NCBI RefSeq assembly: GCF_003584125.1
Contig: NZ_QXFL01000006.1
Location: forward strand, 124,001-188,000
Source: Aurantiacibacter zhengii
Lineage (GTDB): Bacteria > Pseudomonadota > Alphaproteobacteria > Sphingomonadales > Sphingomonadaceae
Direction: 5' to 3'
DNA: 64,000 bases
Shown here: positions 8,389-17,123 of the stretch, one piece after another
Position numbering within the stretch: position 1 is the stretch's first letter
How the letters are laid out: the number at the start of each line of letters is the position of its first letter
Program-made: the position numbers and the translations under genes
The notes under the pieces: model-generated
Databases searched by the model: none
Told to the model about the DNA's origin: nothing
The model's input: only the letters and a program-made list of their open reading frames with translations

Positions 8389-8413
8389 GGAAAGTCTCGC
8401 CTGTCGGGGCGTT
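8389..8413 (+). promoter_or_regulatory. EcfG-like general stress promoter (one mismatch)
   Basis: GGAAA (8389-8393), 16 nt, then CGTT (8410-8413). The alphaproteobacterial EcfG sigma consensus is GGAAC-N16/17-CGTT, so one -35 base differs. It lies 34 nt before the ATG of the PA2169-family gene. The second EcfG-like promoter in the window precedes another stress-protein gene. Confidence 0.5.
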
Positions 8414-8446
8414 GGACAGACAACGAATTGATAAAAGGAGATTTCA

Positions 8447-8881
8447 ATGTCTGCCAATAGCGTACTCAAGACCCTCACCGATACCGCTTTCGATTCTGTC
8501 GAGGGTTATCGCCAGGCCGCCGAGAAGGCGAACAACCCGCAACTCAAGCAGGCGCTCGAACGCCGCCGTGTCGAACGTGAGAAGACGGTTTCGAAGCTGA
8601 ACGCGGAGATCGAGCGTCAGGGCGGCGAACTCGTGACTAAGGGCACCATGACTGGATCAGCCCATCGCACCTGGATGAGCATCGCAGATGCGTTCGAAAA
8701 CGGCGATGAAGCCGCCGCAGAACTTGTCGAAGAAGGCGAGGACTATCTGAAGGGAAAGTTCAAGAGCGCGCTGGATGATGACGATCTCGACCCGCAGTCG
8801 CGCACTGTCATTCAGCAGTGCTATGCCGAAATCAGCGAAGGCGAACGCTTCGGCGACATGATCGACAAACAGTTCGACTAA
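8447..8881 (+). CDS. PA2169-family four-helix-bundle protein (DUF2383)
   Basis: A 144-residue, highly charged and helical protein. It matches the PA2169/DUF2383 ferritin-like family by the pattern LKTLTDTAFDSVEGYRQAAE at the start and LVEEGEDYLKGKF in the middle. Members are thought to be stress-related four-helix bundles, and no reaction is established. AAAAGGAG lies 6 nt before the ATG. The upstream EcfG-like promoter and the strong hairpin terminator after the stop make it a single-gene unit, probably of the general stress response. Confidence 0.85.
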   Translation: MSANSVLKTLTDTAFDSVEGYRQAAEKANNPQLKQALERRRVEREKTVSKLNAEIERQGGELVTKGTMTGSAHRTWMSIADAFENGDEAAAELVEEGEDYLKGKFKSALDDDDLDPQSRTVIQQCYAEISEGERFGDMIDKQFD

Positions 8882-8907
8882 GCTCGCCTAAACTGACTTT
8901 TAAGATA

Positions 8908-8946
8908 GGGGCGCGGCTTTTTCGGAAGCCGCGCCCCTTCTCTTTT
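8908..8946 (+). terminator. Rho-independent terminator
   Basis: A 12-bp stem GGGGCGCGGCTT/AAGCCGCGCCCC (8908-8937) with a short loop, followed by TTCTCTTTT. It lies 27 nt after the PA2169-family stop and in front of the convergent aspS stop. Confidence 0.85.
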
Positions 8947-8949
8947 CGT

Positions 8950-10809
8950 CTACTTGTCCTGCGGCGGGATGTCCTGTTCGGAGGCATTGCTGTTCATGTC
9001 GGTCTTTTCTGCAGCACTGGCGTTCTTGTTCGCGTCCAGCGCCTCTCCCGAAAGCCGGATATGCACATCGCGCAACTGGCGTGCACTCACCGCGCTGGGA
9101 GCGCCCATCATCAGGTCCTGCGCACGCTGGTTCAGCGGGAAAGCGATCACCTCGCGGATGTTCGGCTCGTCCGCCAGCAGCATCACGATACGATCGATAC
9201 CCGGGGCAGAGCCACCGTGCGGCGGCGCGCCCAGCTTGAACGCTTCGATCATGCCGCCAAAGTTCGCATCCACATCGGCCTGGGTATAACCGGCGATTTC
9301 GAACGCCCTGTACATAATATCCGGGCGGTGGTTACGGATGGCGCCGCTCGACAGTTCGTAGCCGTTGCAAACGATGTCGTACTGCCAGGCCTTGATCTCC
9401 AGTGGGTCCTGGTTTTCCAGCGCGTCCATTTCGCCCTGCGGCATCGAGAACGGGTTGTGGCTGAAATCGATCTTCTTCAGTTCCTCGTCGTATTCGAACA
9501 TCGGGAAATCCACGATCCAGCAGAACTTGAAACAGCCCTGCTCGACAAGGTCGAGGTTTTCGGCCGTGCGGGTGCGCGCAGCGCCTGCCAGCTTCACCGC
9601 GTCCTTTTCCTTGCCGGCGGCGAAGAACAGGCCGTCGTTCTCACCCAGGCCCAGCTCGTCATACAGCTTGGCCATTTCCTCGGGACCGTGGTTCTTGGCA
9701 ATGGGGCCGCCGAACTCGCCCTGCTTGCGGGTAACGTAACCAAGGCCGGAGAAACCCTCCTTGCGCGCCCAGTCGTTCATCTCGTCGAAGAACTTGCGGC
9801 TCTTTTCGTGCGTTTCGGGAGCGGGAATCGCGCGCACCACGCCGCCGCCGCCCACGATCTTCTCGAAGATGCCGAAGCCGGACTTCTCGAAGTGGTGCGA
9901 CACGTCGGAGATGATGATCGGGTTGCGCAGGTCCGGCTTGTCGGTGCCGTACTTCAGCATCGATTCGGCGTAGGGGATGCGCGGGAACTCGCCTGCGGGC
10001 GTAACGCTCTTGCCGCCGCCAAACTCTTCGAACACGCCCGCCAGAACAGGCTCGATGGCCTGGAACACGTCTTCCTGCGTCACGAAGCTCATCTCGAAGT
10101 CGAGCTGGTAGAATTCCGGCGAGCGGTCGGCGCGCAGGTCTTCATCGCGGAAGCACGGGGCGATCTGGAAGTAGCGGTCGAAGCCCGCCACCATCAGCAG
10201 CTGCTTGAACATCTGCGGCGCCTGCGGCAGCGCATAGAACCGGCCCGGGTGTAGGCGGCTGGGCACCAGATAGTCACGCGCGCCCTCGGGGCTGGAGGCA
10301 CCCAGGATCGGCGTCTGGAATTCGCTGAAGCCCTGGTCTGTCATACGGCGACGTAGCGAGGTGATCACGCGGTTGCGCAGCATGATGTTGTTGTGAACAC
10401 GTTCGCGCCGCAGGTCGATAAACCGGTACTTGAGGCGCGTATCTTCGGGATAGTCCTCCGCCGAATTCACGATCAGCGGCAATTCGTTCGCATGGCTTTG
10501 CACCGTCACGGAACGGGCAAACACCTCGATCTCGCCGGTCGGCAGGTTCGGGTTCACCGCAGCCGCGTCGCGCGCCTTCACCTCGCCATCGATGGTGATG
10601 ACACTTTCCAGCTTCAGCGAATCGAGCAGGTCCAGCGCCGGGCTGTCCTCGTCCGCAACCACCTGCGTGATGCCGTAATGGTCGCGCAGGTCCACGAACA
10701 GAACGCCGCCGTGGTCACGCTTGCGGTGGATCCAGCCCGACAGGCGGACGGTCTCGCCAACGTTCTCTTTCGTCAGCGCGGCACAGTTGTGGGTACGATA
10801 GGCGTGCAT
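8950..10809 (-). CDS. aspS: Aspartate--tRNA ligase
   Basis: A class II aminoacyl-tRNA synthetase of about 619 residues. An N-terminal OB-fold anticodon domain ([20 protein letters not shown]) is followed by the catalytic core with motif 2 ([13 protein letters not shown]) and motif 3 (GSAPGIDRI). The bacterial-type GAD insert lies between. It charges tRNA-Asp, and in many alphaproteobacteria also tRNA-Asn. The start MHAYRTH is the family's usual one, and AAAAGAG lies before it. A second ATG five codons upstream (10824) is possible. The last 25 or so residues (from KNASAAEK) are a polar tail beyond the usual domain. Confidence 0.97.
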   Translation of the reverse strand: MHAYRTHNCAALTKENVGETVRLSGWIHRKRDHGGVLFVDLRDHYGITQVVADEDSPALDLLDSLKLESVITIDGEVKARDAAAVNPNLPTGEIEVFARSVTVQSHANELPLIVNSAEDYPEDTRLKYRFIDLRRERVHNNIMLRNRVITSLRRRMTDQGFSEFQTPILGASSPEGARDYLVPSRLHPGRFYALPQAPQMFKQLLMVAGFDRYFQIAPCFRDEDLRADRSPEFYQLDFEMSFVTQEDVFQAIEPVLAGVFEEFGGGKSVTPAGEFPRIPYAESMLKYGTDKPDLRNPIIISDVSHHFEKSGFGIFEKIVGGGGVVRAIPAPETHEKSRKFFDEMNDWARKEGFSGLGYVTRKQGEFGGPIAKNHGPEEMAKLYDELGLGENDGLFFAAGKEKDAVKLAGAARTRTAENLDLVEQGCFKFCWIVDFPMFEYDEELKKIDFSHNPFSMPQGEMDALENQDPLEIKAWQYDIVCNGYELSSGAIRNHRPDIMYRAFEIAGYTQADVDANFGGMIEAFKLGAPPHGGSAPGIDRIVMLLADEPNIREVIAFPLNQRAQDLMMGAPSAVSARQLRDVHIRLSGEALDANKNASAAEKTDMNSNASEQDIPPQDK

Positions 10810-10980
10810 GAGGACTCTTTTCATTTGGCAGGTTATGGCGCTAAGGGCGCGCGAGAGATGCGCGGCGATACGCCGTATATCAAGCGCGCGCTAACAGGCG
10901 AAGCAGGGCGTTTTGTCAAGGACGACACGCCTCGTGGACGCCGCAGGTCGGTGAACCGGCCACAGACGAAAAGAAGACAG

Positions 10981-12180
10981 ATGCAAATCCATCCCCTGAT
11001 TACCAAGACAAATGACCTTGCCGAGCTGTGCGAACGGCTGGCGAAACACGATTTCGTGTGCGTGGACACGGAGTTCATGCGCGAGAACACCTATTACCCC
11101 CTCCTCTGCCTGATCCAGATCGGCAACGAGGATGAAGCCGCCGCAGTGGACCCGCTGGCGGACGGGCTGGACCTGCAGCCGCTGCTGGACCTGCTGACCG
11201 ACAACGAGGACGTGCTGAAGATCTTCCACGCGGGCGGGCAGGACGTGGAAATCATCTACAACCTGACCGGCAAGACGCCGCATCCCATCTTCGACACGCA
11301 GATCGCCATGATGGCGATCAGCCAGTCCGAGCAAATCGGTTATGCCAACCTCGTCGAAAGCTGGCTGAACAAGACCATCGACAAAGGTGCGCGCTTCACC
11401 GACTGGAGCCGCCGCCCCTTGACCGAGCGGCAGATCGAATATGCCATCGGCGATGTGACTTACCTCGCCAAGATTTTCCCCAAGATCCTGAAAAAGCTGA
11501 TCAAGACCGATCGCGGCCACTGGCTGAATGCGGAAATGGAGAAGCTGGCAGACCCCTCCAATTACGCCAACGACCTCGACGTAGCGTGGCAGCGTATCCG
11601 CTCCCCCGGTCGCAATCCCGCAGTGTTGGGCCGCCTGAAGGCACTCGCCGCATGGCGCGAAACGGAGGCGCAGGACAAGGACATCCCGCGCGGGCGCATC
11701 ATCCGTGACGAGACGCTGGCCGATCTCGCCAGTCATCCGCCCAAGAAGCAGGCCGACCTTGCCAAGGTACGCGGGCTTTCCAACGCCTGGAAGGAAAACG
11801 ACATCGGCCGCCGCCTGATGAAAGTGCTGTCCAATGCAGAGCCGATGGACAAGGACGAAATGCCAGACAAGCCCAAGCGCGGCGCACCGCTTGGCAAGGA
11901 AGGCGCGCTGGTGGCGGACCTCCTGAAGCTGCTGCTGAAGATCCGCAGTCGCGAGATCGATGTCGCTTCTCGCCTGCTTACCCGATCCGACGAACTGGAA
12001 GCGCTGGCCGCCGGCGTGCGCAAGTTGCCGGTGCTGGAAGGCTGGCGGTTCGAGGTGTTCGGCAAGGATGCGCTGGACCTGGTGGAAGGCAAACTCGCCT
12101 TCGCGGTCGAGAAAGGTCGCCTCAAGATGACCCATATCGACGATGCGAAGGCCGAACTAGAGGAAGCTCCCGCCGAGTGA
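10981..12180 (+). CDS. rnd: Ribonuclease D
   Basis: A 399-residue 3'-5' exoribonuclease for tRNA and small-RNA 3' maturation. The DEDDy exonuclease residues are in VDTEF (near residue 22), HAGGQDVEI and the YAIGDVTYL block. Two HRDC-type helical domains follow (about 210-290 and 310-390). The ATG at 10981 gives the family start; the open frame upstream overlaps aspS control sequences and is not family-like. It is divergent from aspS, and its stop overlaps the GTG of the oxyR-like gene (GTGA), which implies co-expression. Confidence 0.95.
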   Translation: MQIHPLITKTNDLAELCERLAKHDFVCVDTEFMRENTYYPLLCLIQIGNEDEAAAVDPLADGLDLQPLLDLLTDNEDVLKIFHAGGQDVEIIYNLTGKTPHPIFDTQIAMMAISQSEQIGYANLVESWLNKTIDKGARFTDWSRRPLTERQIEYAIGDVTYLAKIFPKILKKLIKTDRGHWLNAEMEKLADPSNYANDLDVAWQRIRSPGRNPAVLGRLKALAAWRETEAQDKDIPRGRIIRDETLADLASHPPKKQADLAKVRGLSNAWKENDIGRRLMKVLSNAEPMDKDEMPDKPKRGAPLGKEGALVADLLKLLLKIRSREIDVASRLLTRSDELEALAAGVRKLPVLEGWRFEVFGKDALDLVEGKLAFAVEKGRLKMTHIDDAKAELEEAPAE

Positions 12181-13073
12181 GCACCTACCTGCCCACCATC
12201 AAGCAGCTGCAATACCTCGTCGCCCTGCACGAACAGCAGCACTTCGGCCGCGCGGCAGAGGCCAGCTTCGTATCGCAGAGCACGCTGTCCGCAGGCATTC
12301 GCGAACTGGAGTCGCTGCTGGGCGTGACGCTGGTGGAGCGCAGCCGCCGGGTGGTGCGCTTCACCCCGCTGGGCAATTCGGTTGTGGCAAAGGCGCACCG
12401 CGTCCTTCGCGAGACGGAGGAGCTGGCTGAACTGGTACAGGCCGCCGGAAAGCCGCTTTCGGGCGAACTGCGCATGAGCGTGATCCCCACCATCGCGCCG
12501 TTCCTGCTGCCGCGCATCCTGCCGCGCCTGCGCAAGGAGCGCCCGCAATTGAAGCTTTTCCTGCGCGAGGAGACCAGCGACCAGGCTCTCGAATCGCTGC
12601 ACCATGGTCGCGCCGACTGCGTGCTGCTCGCCCTTCCCTTCGCCACCGGCGAAGTGGAACGTGCGAAAATCTGCGACGACGAGCTGTTTGTTGCCTTTCC
12701 CAAGGATGACCCGCGCGATCCGCCCGCCGAGATCAGCCCCGCGATGATCGACGAAGGGCGCCTGTTGCTACTGGAGGACGGGCATTGCCTGAAGGAGCAC
12801 GCGCTTGCCGCGTGCAACCGGCCCGAACTCAATGCCAGCGCGACGATGATCGGCACGTCGCTGCACACACTGGTGCAGATGGTGGACAACGGCCTTGGCC
12901 TTACCATGCTGCCGCAGATGGCGATCGACGCGGGCATCCTGCACGAGACCGACGTCGTGGCCCGCCCCCTGCAGGGTGACCACACCAGCCGGGAAATCGC
13001 GCTCGTCTGGCGAGCCAACAGCCCGCGCGGTGACGAATTCCGCCTGCTTGCAGAGGAACTGCGCGCGGGTTGA
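12177..13073 (+). CDS. oxyR: LysR-type peroxide sensor OxyR
   Basis: A 298-residue LysR-family regulator with an N-terminal winged helix-turn-helix (residues 7-66). Its effector domain carries the OxyR redox pair C204 and C213 in GHCLKEHALAAC, the same nine-residue separation as the disulphide cysteines of E. coli OxyR. Peroxide would oxidise the pair and switch activation of antioxidant genes. GTG start overlapping the rnd stop. The coupling to rnd is more likely genomic economy than function. No catalase or peroxidase gene is adjacent. Confidence 0.88.
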   Translation: MSTYLPTIKQLQYLVALHEQQHFGRAAEASFVSQSTLSAGIRELESLLGVTLVERSRRVVRFTPLGNSVVAKAHRVLRETEELAELVQAAGKPLSGELRMSVIPTIAPFLLPRILPRLRKERPQLKLFLREETSDQALESLHHGRADCVLLALPFATGEVERAKICDDELFVAFPKDDPRDPPAEISPAMIDEGRLLLLEDGHCLKEHALAACNRPELNASATMIGTSLHTLVQMVDNGLGLTMLPQMAIDAGILHETDVVARPLQGDHTSREIALVWRANSPRGDEFRLLAEELRAG

Positions 13074-13149
13074 CCCTCCGCAGTTGCCCACCCGACCGGG
13101 CATCAACAGCTTTCTCGGATAGATACCCCGCTCCATTCATTGGATTCAT

Positions 13150-14301
13150 GTGAACACGAAACGATTTCTCCTGCCTGCCACCGCCGTCCTGGCACTGGCT
13201 TCCTGTGGCACCGCCGAAAACCCCAACCCGCCCTACGGCGTGGAATGGGGAGAGGACATTCGCCTGGCGCAGGACGAGGCCGAGGTGCCGACTCCCGCAG
13301 TCACCCCCACCCCTGCCCCGCAGCCAGACCCCGCCGTATTGCAGGCGCGCGAGGAACTGAGCGAGACGATCACTGGCATCGCAGAGGAATTCGGCGGCAC
13401 GATGGGCATCGCCGTGGTCGATGTCGATACCGGTTGGAGCACCGGCTACAACGAGAACGATTGGCTGCCTCAGCAAAGCGTCAGCAAAACCTGGGTGACC
13501 CTTACCGCGCTTACGATGGCGGAGAAGGGGCTGCTCGATCTCGATGCGCCGATCCGCGTCAGCCGCGAAGACCTGACACTGTTCCACCAGCCGATGCGCA
13601 AGGAAATCCTGCGCGATGGCGCAGTGGAAACGACCGTGGGCGAGCTGATCGAACGCGCCATCCAGCAGAGCGATAACACTGCCAACAATGCCATCCTGCA
13701 GCGCGTGGGCGGCCCGCGCGCGGTGCGCGCCATGCTGCGCGAACAGGGCCTGGACGGCATCCGCTTCGGCCCCGGCGAGAAGCCGATGCAAAGCGCTATT
13801 GCCGGTGTGCGCTGGCGCGATAGCTATTCCTACGAGAACAATTTCTTCGACGCCCGCGACCGTGTGCCCGAGCAGGTGCGCAAGCGCGCTTTCGAAAGCT
13901 ACCTTGACGACCCGGTGGACGGTGCAAAGCCCATCGGGATTGCCCGCGCCCTGGCCGCCGTCGAACGCGGCGAAGTGCTTTCGAAAGAGCGGGCAGAGGA
14001 ACTGCTCACCATCATGTCCAACACCCGCAGCGGCCCTCGCCGCCTGAAGGGTGGCCGTGCCGATGGCTGGGTGGTCAGCCACAAGACCGGCACCGGCCAG
14101 TTCTGGGATGGCCAGCAATCGGGCTATAACGATGTGGGCGTGCTGTTTGCGCCGGACTCCTCGGCCTACGCCGTGGCGGTGATGATCGGCGTGACCAAGC
14201 GCCCCACCATCGAGCGCATGCAGATGATGCAGCAAGTCACACGCGCAGTGATCGCGTTTCACGAGGCGCTGGCAAAAGATGAGGCAAAAGCTGGGGAATA
14301 G
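13150..14301 (+). CDS. Class A beta-lactamase-like serine hydrolase lipoprotein
   Basis: A 383-residue protein with a lipoprotein signal peptide (lipobox LASC, lipidated Cys at 19) and a Pro/Thr-rich linker (about 45-62). The penicillin-recognising fold has S110-V-S-K113, S174-D-N and K312-T-G, the three active-site elements of class A enzymes. The omega-loop Glu (normally E-x-x-L-N) is not obvious; the region reads YENNFFDARD around 228-236. Acylation is therefore supported, but efficient deacylation and real resistance are not. It could act as a beta-lactamase or a penicillin-binding housekeeping hydrolase at the membrane. GTG start. Confidence 0.8.
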   Translation: MNTKRFLLPATAVLALASCGTAENPNPPYGVEWGEDIRLAQDEAEVPTPAVTPTPAPQPDPAVLQAREELSETITGIAEEFGGTMGIAVVDVDTGWSTGYNENDWLPQQSVSKTWVTLTALTMAEKGLLDLDAPIRVSREDLTLFHQPMRKEILRDGAVETTVGELIERAIQQSDNTANNAILQRVGGPRAVRAMLREQGLDGIRFGPGEKPMQSAIAGVRWRDSYSYENNFFDARDRVPEQVRKRAFESYLDDPVDGAKPIGIARALAAVERGEVLSKERAEELLTIMSNTRSGPRRLKGGRADGWVVSHKTGTGQFWDGQQSGYNDVGVLFAPDSSAYAVAVMIGVTKRPTIERMQMMQQVTRAVIAFHEALAKDEAKAGE

Positions 14302-14383
14302 GGAGCAAATCGCTTCCTGCGTGGTTGCTACCTGATCTCGCAAGTCCGCTTTACGCGGCGCATGGAAAAGGCAAAGCCGCGGC

Positions 14384-15712
14384 ATGCCAGGGTTTCGCAA
14401 TCCGATTCGCCTCATTCCCGCACTATTCCTGGGGGCTATTGCGCTTGGCACTCTTCTTCTCAGCCTGCCGGTTGCCACTTCCGAAGGCACGAGTGCGCCG
14501 TTCCTGACCGCGCTATTCACATCGACGTCGGCAGTCGCAGTCACAGGCCTGATTGTGGTGGACACGCCAACTTACTGGTCTGCGTTCGGACAGGTCACCA
14601 TCCTCGTACTTTTCCAGGTCGGGGGCTTCGGCATCATGACAGCTGCGACGCTCTTCGGTCTAATGGCGGGGCGGGGTTTCGGCCTGCGCCAGCGCATGGC
14701 GACGCAGGTTGAACGCAGCCGCCTCGAAAGCGGAGACGCAGCATCCGTGCTGAAGCTGGTCCTGGCCATCACCATCATAGTTGAAGGGCTTGTGGCACTG
14801 GTCCTGGCAGCGCGGATGTGGATCGCCCATGAGATGAGCCCCGGCGAAGCGGTGTGGCATGGCGTGTTTCATGCCGTCAGCGCCTTCAACAATGCAGGCT
14901 TTTCGACCCATTCGGACAGCGTAATGGGTTACCAGAACGATGCCTGGATCCTGGGGCCGATCATGTTTGCAGTGATCCTGACCGCCCTGGGGTTTCCCGT
15001 GATGCAGGACATTCGCGCCAATGGCTTCAACTGGCGAAAATGGTCTCTGCATACCAAGATCACGGTATCGGGAACGGTTGCCCTGCTGCTGTTCGGTTTT
15101 GTCAGCATTCTCGTGGCCGAATGGAACAATCCGGCGACGCTGGGCCCGATGGCAATCGGGGCCAAATTGCTCAACGCGGCGTTCCATTCGGTCATGCCGC
15201 GCACGGCGGGATTCAACAGCCTCGATGTAGGCGGTTTCCACGATGAGACGCTTATGGCGAATTACCTGCTCATGTTCATCGGCGGCGGAAGCGCGGGTAC
15301 GGCGGGAGGGATCAAGGTCACGACCTTCTTCGTGATCTTCGCCATCGTTCTTTCGGAAGTAAGGGGGCGACGCGACGCAGGCATTTTCAATAGGCGGTTC
15401 GGTCCTGCCGTGGAGCGCCAGGCGTTGTCCGTGGCCGTGATGGCCGCCGCACTCATCCTTGCATCGACAACCTATATCGCCTCGATCAGCGAACTTGCCC
15501 TTCAGGATATCCTGTTCGAAACGGTCTCGGCCTTTGCGACCGTGGGCCTTTCGACCGGCATCACCGCCGACATTCCGCCCAGCGGCCAGCTTGTCATCAT
15601 CGCCCTGATGTTCGTGGGGCGCGTGGGAACCATTACCGTTGCAACCGCGCTTGCCCTTGAGGCGCGCGACCGCACCTATCGCTATCCGGAGGAGAACGTC
15701 ATTGTCGGCTAG
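14384..15712 (+). CDS. ktrB: TrkH/KtrB-type potassium channel subunit
   Basis: A 442-residue polytopic inner-membrane protein with four repeated M1-P-M2 units. The selectivity-filter regions are visible as STSAVAVTGL, AFNNAGFSTHSD, PRTAGFNSLD and FATVGLSTGIT. It forms the K+ pore driven by Na+ or by membrane potential. The length fits KtrB better than the longer TrkH. The stop lies inside the ribosome-binding region of the regulatory subunit gene, whose TTG overlaps the end of this gene. The two form a two-gene operon. Confidence 0.9.
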   Translation: MPGFRNPIRLIPALFLGAIALGTLLLSLPVATSEGTSAPFLTALFTSTSAVAVTGLIVVDTPTYWSAFGQVTILVLFQVGGFGIMTAATLFGLMAGRGFGLRQRMATQVERSRLESGDAASVLKLVLAITIIVEGLVALVLAARMWIAHEMSPGEAVWHGVFHAVSAFNNAGFSTHSDSVMGYQNDAWILGPIMFAVILTALGFPVMQDIRANGFNWRKWSLHTKITVSGTVALLLFGFVSILVAEWNNPATLGPMAIGAKLLNAAFHSVMPRTAGFNSLDVGGFHDETLMANYLLMFIGGGSAGTAGGIKVTTFFVIFAIVLSEVRGRRDAGIFNRRFGPAVERQALSVAVMAAALILASTTYIASISELALQDILFETVSAFATVGLSTGITADIPPSGQLVIIALMFVGRVGTITVATALALEARDRTYRYPEENVIVG

Positions 15713-16364
15713 GAAACGCAAACCCGTGCTGGTCATCGGCCTGGGCCGGTTCGGTGGAGCGGTCGCCCTTACGCTGGAGCGGATGGGACACGAGGTGCTG
15801 GGTGCCGATACCGATCCGGAGTTGGTTCACGAATTCGCCCCCCAGTTGACGAAGGTGGTAGAGGCCGATTGCACGAATGCTGCCAGCCTGAAGGGTCTAG
15901 GCGTGGAGGATTTCGAGGCGGCGGTGGTGGCGATCGGCACCGACATCGAGGCAAGCGTCCTGACCGTGCTTGCCCTGTCTGACCTGGGCATGACGAACAT
16001 CTGGGCGAAGGCAACGAACGACAAGCACGCCCGCATTCTGGAGCGGACGGGTGCCACCCATGTCGTTTTCCCCGAACAGCGCATGGGCGAGCGCGTTGCG
16101 CACCTGCTGAACGGGCGGCTGATCGATTTCATCGGTTTCGGAGACGAGTTCGCGATTGCGAGACTCAAGGCTCCCGAAGCGATTGTCGGCCTGCCTCTCA
16201 TGACCAGCGACTGTCGCAAGAAATTTGCAGTCACGGTCGTGGGGGTGAAGCGAGGGTCCGAGGATTTTATCCACGCAGTACCCGACACGCTGGTCTTTCC
16301 AGACGACGAACTCGTGGTGTCGGGCAGGATTGCCGATATCGAGCGCTTTTCAGCCATGAACTGA
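15702..16364 (+). CDS. ktrA: TrkA/KtrA potassium uptake regulatory subunit
   Basis: A 220-residue cytoplasmic RCK protein. The N-terminal Rossmann fold has GLGRFG at 13-18 and D36 for the nucleotide ribose. A TrkA-C domain follows (about 140-220). It gates KtrB in response to ATP/ADP or NAD(H). The TTG start at 15702 is chosen because GGAGGAGAA lies 7 nt upstream inside the end of ktrB, and because the frame upstream is not family-like. It overlaps ktrB by 11 nt. Confidence 0.92.
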   Translation: MSARKRKPVLVIGLGRFGGAVALTLERMGHEVLGADTDPELVHEFAPQLTKVVEADCTNAASLKGLGVEDFEAAVVAIGTDIEASVLTVLALSDLGMTNIWAKATNDKHARILERTGATHVVFPEQRMGERVAHLLNGRLIDFIGFGDEFAIARLKAPEAIVGLPLMTSDCRKKFAVTVVGVKRGSEDFIHAVPDTLVFPDDELVVSGRIADIERFSAMN

Positions 16365-16409
16365 TTTCGAGAGGGAGTGCCGGTCGGCACCCCTGTCGGC
16401 GTCCCAGGT

Positions 16410-17003
16410 TCAGTCCATGTACTTGATGCCCACCCGCAGGTAGTCCCAGCCGGTAATCAGCGTCAGGATCGCCGCGCCCCACAAGGTGACGAGGCCCACA
16501 AGGTGCGGCAGGTTGTGCTCGACCCCGGCCAGCATGACATTCCAGCCGGGCAGGCCCTGTCCCAGGATCAGCGCGCCGAGCGAGACGAGCTGGAAAGTCG
16601 TCTTCCACTTCGCCAGCTTGGAAACCGGTACGCTCACCTGCAGTTCGCCCAGAAACTCGCGCAGGCCCGACACGGCAATCTCGCGGATCAGGATGATGAG
16701 GCCCGCGATCACGTGCGCGTCACCCACGTAGGGGCCACGCAGGATACCTTGGGCAGCAAGGACCAGGATCACGGTCGCCACCATGATCTTGTCGGCAATG
16801 GGATCGAGGAAGATGCCCAACTTGCTCACAGCGCCGCTGGAACGGGCCAGCAACCCGTCAAAATAGTCGGTGATTCCCATCAGGCAGTATAGCGCGAAGG
16901 CAAACAGGTACCCCAGCGCCCAGCCCGGCCACCACAGCAGGAAGCCGAGCAATGGCAGCGTCAGGATACGGCTGAGGGTGAGGATGTTGGGCAGGGTCCA
17001 CAT
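16410..17003 (-). CDS. pgsA: CDP-diacylglycerol--glycerol-3-phosphate 3-phosphatidyltransferase
   Basis: A 197-residue membrane enzyme that makes phosphatidylglycerol phosphate, the precursor of phosphatidylglycerol and cardiolipin. The CDP-alcohol phosphotransferase signature is complete: D46-x-x-D49-G-x-x-A-R54, then G63-x-x-x-D67-x-x-x-D71. About four membrane segments. It is convergent with ktrA and divergent from the LplT-like gene. With cdsA, pssA and psd elsewhere in the window, most phospholipid head-group synthesis is present. Confidence 0.95.
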   Translation of the reverse strand: MWTLPNILTLSRILTLPLLGFLLWWPGWALGYLFAFALYCLMGITDYFDGLLARSSGAVSKLGIFLDPIADKIMVATVILVLAAQGILRGPYVGDAHVIAGLIILIREIAVSGLREFLGELQVSVPVSKLAKWKTTFQLVSLGALILGQGLPGWNVMLAGVEHNLPHLVGLVTLWGAAILTLITGWDYLRVGIKYMD

Positions 17004-17123
17004 GGTGCCAGCAGCCCTAGCCGCAATTCGCCGCAGGAAAAAGCATGGTTGCTGCTGCTATTTGGGAGAAACCGCGTTAAGCCCTCTTCCGGACCTGCCC
17101 TCCGGGCGCTGCAAACAGGCTTT

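Noticed and set aside
8818-10254. 478-codon + strand frame
   Set aside because: Antisense to aspS with no family-like sequence.
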